Below, piece by piece: positions 46,658 through 56,395 of a stretch of 56,395 nt of DNA. Position 1 is the first letter of the stretch. Every line of letters begins with the position of its first letter. The position numbers and the translations under genes are program-made. Origin of the DNA: Gammaproteobacteria bacterium HGW-Gammaproteobacteria-4 (GTDB lineage Bacteria > Pseudomonadota > Gammaproteobacteria > Xanthomonadales > Xanthomonadaceae); NCBI GenBank assembly GCA_002839995.1, contig PGZC01000011.1, positions 1 through 56,395 on the forward strand, written 5' to 3'. The notes under the pieces were generated by a model. That model worked only from the letters and a program-made list of their open reading frames with translations. It did not search any database and was not told the origin of the DNA.

Positions 46658-47199
46658 ATGGAGACGAACCCTATCGACCAATGCCGCAACATCATCGACT
46701 TGTTGCTCGATGCGGTCTGTGTGGTCGACCCGCAGGGACGGTTCGTGTTCGTCGGTGCGGCGTGCGACGCGCGAACAGCCTGATCGCGGTGCTGTTCCTG
46801 GATATGGATTCATTCAAGCAGATCAACGACCGCCATGGGCATTTGGTCGGCGATCAGTTGCTGAGAGCCGTAGCGATGCGCCTCCAGGACGCGATACGCG
46901 CTTCGGATACGGTGGGACGGTTGGGTGGCGACGAGTTTGTGGTGGTGCTCGAACGGGTGACCTCACCGGAATGCGTCGCGACGATTGCGGATAACTTGCG
47001 CACCGCACTCAGCGCACCCATCGACCTCGACGGCACTGTGTTGCAAGTCACGCCCAGCATCGGCATCGCCCTGTACCCGGCGGATGGCGACGATGGCCGA
47101 CAACTGATTCGATGCGCCGACGACGCAATGTACGTCGCCAAAAGCGCGGGGGGCAACCGCATTCATTTCAGGCAAGTGGCAAGCGCCAGGGATTCGTGA
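46658..47199 (+). pseudogene. PAS-GGDEF diguanylate cyclase with internal deletion
   Basis: ATG 46658 starts a PAS-like sensor (QCRNIIDLLLDAVCVVDPQG, then RFVFVGAACD). After about 37 codons the sequence jumps, within 46765-46785, straight into the middle of a GGDEF domain in another frame (SLIAVLFLDMDSFKQINDRH). That domain then runs to the end with an intact GGDEF signature (RLGGDEFVVVL) and C-terminal SIGIALYPADG. The rest of PAS and the start of GGDEF, including the DPLTGLPNR region, are missing. The product is very unlikely to be an active cyclase, though a short GGDEF-like fragment (from 46681 or later) could still be made. Confidence 0.8.
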
Positions 47200-47221
47200 C
47201 GCAGCGCGCAACCGATCCAAC

Positions 47222-47248
47222 AAAAAAGCGGGCCGAAGCCCGCTTTTT
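47222..47248. terminator. Bidirectional intrinsic terminator (GGDEF remnant / pnp)
   Basis: AAAAAAGCGGGC-CGAA-GCCCGCTTTTT lies between converging genes, with A and T runs on both sides. Confidence 0.9.
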
Positions 47249-47273
47249 CTCGTTGCTGTGAGCGAGCCTGCGA

Positions 47274-49373
<2,100 letters not shown>

Positions 49374-49394
49374 GTTGGAAATTCCTTGGAAGGC

Positions 49395-49655
49395 TTAACG
49401 ACGGATGCCGAGACGCTCGATCAGCGTCTTGTAGCGCTCTGCGTCCTTGCCCTTGAGATAGCTCAGAAGACTGCGACGCTGATTGACCAGCATGAGCAGG
49501 CCACGGCGCGAATGATGATCGTGTTTGTGGGTCTTGAAGTGGCCCGTGAGATGTTCGATGCGGGCCGAGAGCAGGGCCACCTGGACTTCCGGCGAACCGG
49601 TGTCGTTGGCGCCGCGCTGAAACTCGGAAATGATCTTGCTGGTGTCGATGGACAT
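49395..49655 (-). CDS. rpsO: 30S ribosomal protein S15
   Basis: 16S rRNA-binding protein. The product has 86 residues. Family motifs: [57 protein letters not shown] 49655 was chosen over an upstream in-frame ATG (49772) because it matches the family start MSIDTSKI and has GAGG upstream. The 191 bases before it (49656-49846) have no gene and presumably carry a leader for S15 autoregulation. Confidence 0.97.
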   Translation of the reverse strand: MSIDTSKIISEFQRGANDTGSPEVQVALLSARIEHLTGHFKTHKHDHHSRRGLLMLVNQRRSLLSYLKGKDAERYKTLIERLGIRR

Positions 49656-49846
49656 GGAAACCTCGATGGATGCGGGGTCTGCAGGAACGCCATCTCGATG
49701 AATGGCGCACCGCATGACTCGCCGATTGGAAAAAATGCTGACGCCCGGTTTTGGGCAGGCAGTGAATGTCAACGCACTGACGTTAACTTGTTAATTGTAC
49801 ATCGCCTGGCCGATGCCAACAAGGTAAAGCGTTCGAGTACCGCTGC

Positions 49847-50776
49847 TCAGGCGCCGGCGCATGCCCAGGTGAACAGGCGTTTGGGCCACAGCCGGCCTTG
49901 TTCATCGACCCGGCCAAGACCGAGGCCGCGTTCGTTCAACCACAAACCGACTTCACCCGGCGCGCGTTCCGGCACCGCAGCGCAAGGCTGCCCGCGGCCC
50001 AGCCTGGCCGCATCGGATTCATTGACCTGCGCCATCGGCCACGCCAGCAGGGCACGCTCAACCGGCAAAACACTGGCAAGGCATTCGTCTTCGGTCATCG
50101 CGTGCAGGCTGTCGAGCGTATGCATCGCCTCACCGCGGAACGGATCGACCCAGGTCCGGCGCAGCATGGTGACATGCGCACCACAACCCAACGCCTCGCC
50201 CAGATCGCGCACCAGACTGCGCACATAGGTTCCGGAGCCGCATTCGATCTGCAGGTCCAGAAATGGCGGCTCGAAGCGGCTGCAATGAAGCGAATGCACC
50301 TGCACTTCGCGCGCCTGCGTTACCACCTCCTCGCCGCGACGGGCGCGCGCATATTGCGCCTCGCCATCGCGCTTCAGCGCCGAATACACCGGCGGGTGTT
50401 GCAAAATCCGGCCACGCAGCGGGATCAGTGCCTGTTCCACCTGAGCGATGGTCAAGCTCGACACAGGACGGGTCCGAATCGCACGCCCTTCGGCGTCATC
50501 GGTATCGGTATTGACGCCGAGGCAAGCGGTGGTGACATAGGCCTTGTTCGCGCCCAGCAACCCGCCCGCAAGTTTGGTGGCTTCGCCCAGGCACAGCGGC
50601 AACATGCCGGTGGCGAGCGGATCGAGGCTTCCGGTATGCCCGCCCTTGGCGGCGCGCAGCAGCCTGCGCACGGCCTGCAAGGCCTGGTTGGAACTCATGC
50701 CCTGCGGCTTGTCGAGCAGGATCAGTCCATGCACCTCACGCCAGGCGATGCGGGAAGCGGAAGGCGACCGGGCCAA
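49847..50776 (-). CDS. truB: tRNA pseudouridine(55) synthase
   Basis: Converts U55 of the tRNA T-arm to pseudouridine. The product has 309 residues. LILLDKPQGMSSNQALQAV is followed by the catalytic Asp in GGHTGSLDPLATGMLPLCLGEATK, then the C-terminal PUA domain. The start appears to be TTG at 50776, 3 bases after the rbfA stop. No ATG precedes the conserved region, and a GTG at 50734 is an alternative that would shorten the N-terminus. Confidence 0.95.
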   Translation of the reverse strand: MARSPSASRIAWREVHGLILLDKPQGMSSNQALQAVRRLLRAAKGGHTGSLDPLATGMLPLCLGEATKLAGGLLGANKAYVTTACLGVNTDTDDAEGRAIRTRPVSSLTIAQVEQALIPLRGRILQHPPVYSALKRDGEAQYARARRGEEVVTQAREVQVHSLHCSRFEPPFLDLQIECGSGTYVRSLVRDLGEALGCGAHVTMLRRTWVDPFRGEAMHTLDSLHAMTEDECLASVLPVERALLAWPMAQVNESDAARLGRGQPCAAVPERAPGEVGLWLNERGLGLGRVDEQGRLWPKRLFTWACAGA

Positions 50777-50779
50777 GGT

Positions 50780-51139
50780 TCAGTCCGGCTTTGCCGCATC
50801 GCCACGCAGCAATGCCTCGATGCGATCGCCACGGTCCATCGAATCGTCGTAATGGAAATGCAGCTCCGGCACCGAGCGCAGGCGCAACATCTTGCCGAGA
50901 CGGAAACGGATCTCGCGCGCGCGCTCGCGCAGCGCTTTGACTGCTGGCAGACCCTGCTCGGGCACTAGCGTGGTAACGAATACCTTGGCGTGCGCCAGAT
51001 CGCGGCTGACCTCGACATCGGACACGCTGACCGACGGCAGGCCGTCGTCGCGCACGGCCTCATGCACCAAGGCCCCGATATCGCGACGAAGTTGTGCGGC
51101 GATACGGTCGGTGCGTTGGTAGGATTTGTGGGTTGGCAT
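50780..51139 (-). CDS. rbfA: 30S ribosome-binding factor RbfA
   Basis: Cold-shock ribosome assembly factor that binds free 30S subunits. The product has 119 residues with a KH-like fold: QRTDRIAAQLRRDIGALVHEAV, VSRDLAHAKVFVTTL, RLGKMLRLRSVPELHFHYDDS. ATG 51139. It is separated from infB by 249 bases with a MITE-like element, which is unusual because these genes are normally close. Confidence 0.96.
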   Translation of the reverse strand: MPTHKSYQRTDRIAAQLRRDIGALVHEAVRDDGLPSVSVSDVEVSRDLAHAKVFVTTLVPEQGLPAVKALRERAREIRFRLGKMLRLRSVPELHFHYDDSMDRGDRIEALLRGDAAKPD

Positions 51140-51172
51140 GGGTGCTGGCGCTCAGGAGCAGGGAAAAAGCGG

Positions 51173-51358
51173 GGGTCCGCAAAGAACGCAAAAGACGCAA
51201 ATAACAGCGATGGGCGGGCGACTGTCGGGTTTCACCGCGCGATGGGCAGGATGCCCGAGTGCCGCAAAGCACATGGATGTGCGAGAGCGGCCTCTACCCA
51301 TCTTCTACGGGTCGGCTTCGTGCTTTCCTTTGCGCACTTGGCGTCCTTTGCGGACCCA
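51173..51358. repeat. MITE-like element between infB and rbfA
   Basis: 186 bp with terminal inverted repeats of about 28 bases. The left end is GGGTCCGCAAAGAACGC (51173-51189); the right end is its approximate inverse, GCGTCCTTTGCGGACCC (51342-51358). The inside has no reading frame. Related to the element at 18379-18617. Confidence 0.7.
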
Positions 51359-51388
51359 ATGTGCTTTACGGTTCTCCCGAGTCCCGAG

Positions 51389-53968
<2,580 letters not shown>

Positions 53969-54106
53969 ATGACTTCCTGTTCCTGTGGCGCATTGCGCCT
54001 GAACTGCAACTACTGGCGGGTAGAACGGGCAACCCCCGCAAAACCTCAAGCCTGCGATTGTAACCGTTGGCGAACGCCCGCGCTTGACAGCGGGCGCTCA
54101 ACCCAT

Positions 54107-55612
54107 TCAACCAGCCGCTTCCAGGCGGGCAATCTCGGCAGCACGCGCCGACAGGATCAATGCCGCCGCGCGCTCCTCGCCAACGCCTTCGATATCGGCA
54201 ATTTCATCAGCTGCCAACTCGCCAAGATCATCGCTGGTGATGATCCCGCGTGCCGCCAGCGCGTAGGCGGTCGGCTCGTCCATACCCTCGAGCGCAAGCA
54301 GATCGTCGGCAGGGCGATGCTCCTCGATTTCCTCCTCGACCGCCAATGCTTCGTTGAGCAATGCATCGCGGGCACGGGCGCGCAGTTCCTCGACGATTCC
54401 GTCGTCGAAACCTTCGACCGCCAGCAACTCGGCCGCCGGCACATAGGCGATTTCCTCTACCGTGCTGAAACCCTCGGCAACCAGGATGGCGGCGATTTCC
54501 TCATCCACTTCCAGCTTGGCCATGAACAGTTGCAGCGCGGTTGCCTGTTCGGCCTCGCTCTTGGCCTGCACCTGGTCGCGAGTCATGACATTGAGCTGCC
54601 AGCCGGTCAGGCGGCTGGCCAGACGCACGTTCTGCCCACCCTTGCCGATCGCCTGCGCCAGCTTGTCCTCGGCCACCGCAACATCCATCGAGTGCTTCTC
54701 TTCGTCGACGATGATCGACTGCACTTCCGCCGGCGCCATCGCATTGATCACGAACTGCGCCGGGTTGTCGCTCCACTGAATGATATCGACGCGCTCGCCA
54801 TTCAGCTCGTTGGACACCGCCTGCACGCGCGAACCGCGCATGCCGATGCAGGCACCGATCGGGTCGGTGCGATGGTCGTGGGCAATGACCGCGATTTTGG
54901 CGCGATCGCCCGGATCGCGGGCCGCCGCCTTGATCTCCACCAGCCCCTGACCGACCTCCGGCACCTCGAGCTTGAACAGCTCGATCATGAACTCCGGCGC
55001 GGTGCGCGAAATGAACAGTTGCGGACCACGCGCCTCGGCACGCACGTCATAGAGATAACCGCGCACACGATCTCCGGCGCGCAAGGTATCGCGGGGAATC
55101 GCCTTGTCCTTGGCGATGTAGGCTTCGGCATTGCTGCCCAGATCGACAAACACGCTGCCACGCTCGACCCGCTTGACGACGCCGGTGACCAGTTCGCCGA
55201 CACGATCCGCCCACGCTTCCACCACCAGCGCCCGTTCGGCCTCGCGCACGCGCTGCACGATCACCTGCTTGGCCGCCTGCGCCGAGATCCGGCCGAAATC
55301 GGTGTTTTCGATCTGTTCCTCGATGTACTCGCCGACGGCAGCGTCCGCGCGAACGTCCAGCGCATCCATCAACCGCAATTGAAACGATGGCGACTCCATC
55401 GCCGCATCGTCGGCAATGATTTCCCAGCGCCGAAATGTCTCGTAGCTGCCGTCCTTGGGGTTGATCGCAACCCGCGCCAGCACATCTTCATCGGGGTAGC
55501 GCTTCTTTGCGGCCGACGCCAACGCCGCCTCCAGCGCTTCGATAATCACGGCACGCGGCACGCCCTTTTCATTGGCAACCGCTTCGACCACCATCAACAG
55601 TTCTTTGCTCAC
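54107..55612 (-). CDS. nusA: Transcription termination/antitermination factor NusA
   Basis: Binds RNA polymerase and nascent RNA to control pausing, termination and antitermination. The product has 501 residues. Order: N-terminal RNAP-binding domain (MSKELLMVVEAVANEKGVPR), S1 domain (LVTGVVKRVERGSVFVDLG), KH1/KH2 (IGACIGMRGSRVQAV; AIGKGGQNVRLASRLTGW) and two C-terminal acidic helix-hairpin repeats. Start GTG 55612 with GAGGAG upstream. Lies between rimP (30 bases upstream) and infB. Confidence 0.97.
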   Translation of the reverse strand: MSKELLMVVEAVANEKGVPRAVIIEALEAALASAAKKRYPDEDVLARVAINPKDGSYETFRRWEIIADDAAMESPSFQLRLMDALDVRADAAVGEYIEEQIENTDFGRISAQAAKQVIVQRVREAERALVVEAWADRVGELVTGVVKRVERGSVFVDLGSNAEAYIAKDKAIPRDTLRAGDRVRGYLYDVRAEARGPQLFISRTAPEFMIELFKLEVPEVGQGLVEIKAAARDPGDRAKIAVIAHDHRTDPIGACIGMRGSRVQAVSNELNGERVDIIQWSDNPAQFVINAMAPAEVQSIIVDEEKHSMDVAVAEDKLAQAIGKGGQNVRLASRLTGWQLNVMTRDQVQAKSEAEQATALQLFMAKLEVDEEIAAILVAEGFSTVEEIAYVPAAELLAVEGFDDGIVEELRARARDALLNEALAVEEEIEEHRPADDLLALEGMDEPTAYALAARGIITSDDLGELAADEIADIEGVGEERAAALILSARAAEIARLEAAG

Positions 55613-55642
55613 GACTCCGACTCCTCGAGGGGCAACCGCCCG

Positions 55643-56164
55643 TCAACCCTTGTCTTGTTTACGTGGTGCGCGTCCCACGGGCCCCGAGGACGCCAAACCC
55701 AGCGCCACAAGATCCGGCACGACACGTGCTTTTTCGATATTGGTGAATGCAATGTTCACCACCTGATCTTCAACCTGCAAGGTCAGCGACTGCGCATCGG
55801 TCGCCTTGATCGCACCCTGCATCCTGCGCCGGCCGTCCTGCGGCAAACGCAGGGTCAGCTTGATCTGCTGTCCGCAGTACAGCGCAAACTGCGCCGGCGT
55901 GTACAGCGGCCGATCGATGCCCGGCGACGACACCTCCAGCGTGTATTCGCCGCTGATTGGATCATGCACATCCATCGCCGCGGATATCTCGCGGCTCGCA
56001 CGCTCGCAATCCTCGATCGCGACGTGTCGGCCGGTCACGTTGATATAAACGCGCAACAATGAACGCCCGCTGGTCGGCGAATACTCCAGCCCCCACAACT
56101 CAAGCCCCAGGGACTCCAGCAGTGGCGCCACCAACGATGTGATTCGAGTAACGGTATCGGACAC
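55643..56164 (-). CDS. rimP: Ribosome maturation factor RimP
   Basis: Needed for maturation of the 30S subunit. The product has 173 residues. N-terminal domain: VTRITSLVAPLLESLGLELW, then SLLRVYINVTG, VAIEDCERASREISAAMDV and YTLEVSSPGIDRPL; C-terminal SH3-like domain. GTG 56164 was chosen because AAAGG lies about 9 bases upstream and the family N-terminus follows. A longer in-frame start (56257) would run into the leader hairpin. The C-terminus has about 20 extra basic residues compared with E. coli. Confidence 0.93.
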   Translation of the reverse strand: MSDTVTRITSLVAPLLESLGLELWGLEYSPTSGRSLLRVYINVTGRHVAIEDCERASREISAAMDVHDPISGEYTLEVSSPGIDRPLYTPAQFALYCGQQIKLTLRLPQDGRRRMQGAIKATDAQSLTLQVEDQVVNIAFTNIEKARVVPDLVALGLASSGPVGRAPRKQDKG

Positions 56165-56215
56165 GGAATCAACCTTTGCTTCGCCATGACGCGGCACGCT
56201 GCCGACAGAAACACG

Positions 56216-56238
56216 AAAGGGGCCATGCGGCCCCTTCC
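56216..56238 (-). terminator. Leader hairpin upstream of rimP
   Basis: AAGGGGCC-GCAT-GGCCCCTT on the minus strand, followed by TCGTGTTT. It lies between the tRNA-fMet terminator and the rimP start and could act as an attenuator of the nusA operon. Confidence 0.55.
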
Positions 56239-56305
56239 GGTACATCCCCCGATACATCCAGGTTCCGGCACAGGGCAGTCAGACGACGACCCCGGAGCCA
56301 ACCAA

Positions 56306-56335
56306 CAAAAAAGCCCCGCGAGGAGGCTTTTTTGT
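56306..56335 (-). terminator. Terminator downstream of tRNA-fMet
   Basis: On the minus strand AAAAAAGCC...GGCTTTTTT lies just after the tRNA 3' end. Partial read-through would connect metY to rimP-nusA-infB, as in E. coli. Confidence 0.75.
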
Positions 56336-56345
56336 CAACCAAAAC

Positions 56346-56395
56346 TGGTAGCGGGGGCAGGATTTGAACCTGCGACCTTCGGGTTATGAGCCCGA
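56346..56395 (-). tRNA. Initiator tRNA-fMet (CAU), 3' part, cut by window edge
   Basis: The minus strand carries the anticodon stem-loop TCGGGCTCATAACCCGA with CAU anticodon and the three G-C pairs diagnostic of initiator tRNA. It is followed by the T arm (GCAGGTTCAAATCCTGC), acceptor strand CCCCGCT, discriminator A and encoded CCA (56348-56346). The D arm and 5' acceptor strand lie beyond the right edge. The position upstream of rimP-nusA-infB matches metY. Confidence 0.93.

Noticed and set aside
46681-47199. Intact standalone GGDEF diguanylate cyclase
   Set aside because: The first part of the GGDEF domain is missing and the first 30 codons of this frame are PAS-coding DNA read out of frame.

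Overview
The window looks like chromosome from a GC-rich gammaproteobacterium, most likely of the Xanthomonadales/Lysobacterales. This is inferred from the housekeeping gene orders (murJ-ribF-ileS-lspA-ispH beside a divergent rpsT; rplU-rpmA-obgE; tRNA-fMet-rimP-nusA-infB-rbfA-truB-rpsO-pnp), the many dispersed palindromic repeats and the TonB receptor style. No species can be named from the sequence alone.

Layout. (1) 1-9425 (+): a surface-protein operon of three genes: an SdrD_B/DUF11 repeat protein cut by the left edge, a large outer-membrane beta-barrel protein and an OmpA-family protein. Each of the first two carries an apparent +1 frameshift. (2) 9493-19291: housekeeping genes ispH, lspA, ileS, ribF, murJ (-), rpsT (+), obgE, rpmA, rplU (-). 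(3) 19491-20584: divergent Hsp20 and Prx5-type peroxiredoxin. (4) 20635-34828 (-): a copper region. It has CusA- and CusB-type efflux subunits and, upstream, two tandem paralogous copies of a three-gene cassette: Tat-exported multicopper oxidase, Tat-like SCO-fold protein without its metal-binding cysteines, and a Sec-exported protein of about 620 residues that I do not recognise. (5) 35241-38996: AlkB-type monooxygenase divergent from an AraC regulator and a VOC-bicupin fusion. (6) 39265-43377: orphan mini-FlgC-like protein, TonB-dependent receptor and divergent GntP-type permease. (7) 43378-47199: repeat-rich accessory stretch with a DUF4272 protein, an HD-GYP gene preceded by a partial copy of its own 5' end, and a deleted PAS-GGDEF pseudogene. 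(8) 47274-56395 (-): pnp, rpsO, truB, rbfA, infB, nusA, rimP and the 3' part of initiator tRNA-fMet.

The best candidate for an undescribed system is the duplicated oxidase / cysteine-less SCO / unknown secreted protein cassette (25497-34828). Gene order and targeting signals are kept in both copies. All multicopper-oxidase ligands are present, both SCO-like proteins lack CxxxC, and the third proteins share conserved His-rich motifs and a nearly invariant C-terminus. Both cassettes have a matching 17-bp dyad about 300-340 bp upstream that resembles RegA/RegR-type redox-regulator boxes, and both end in near-identical terminators. The neighbouring CusAB genes suggest a copper-dependent oxidase module with its own copper handling; the substrate is unknown.
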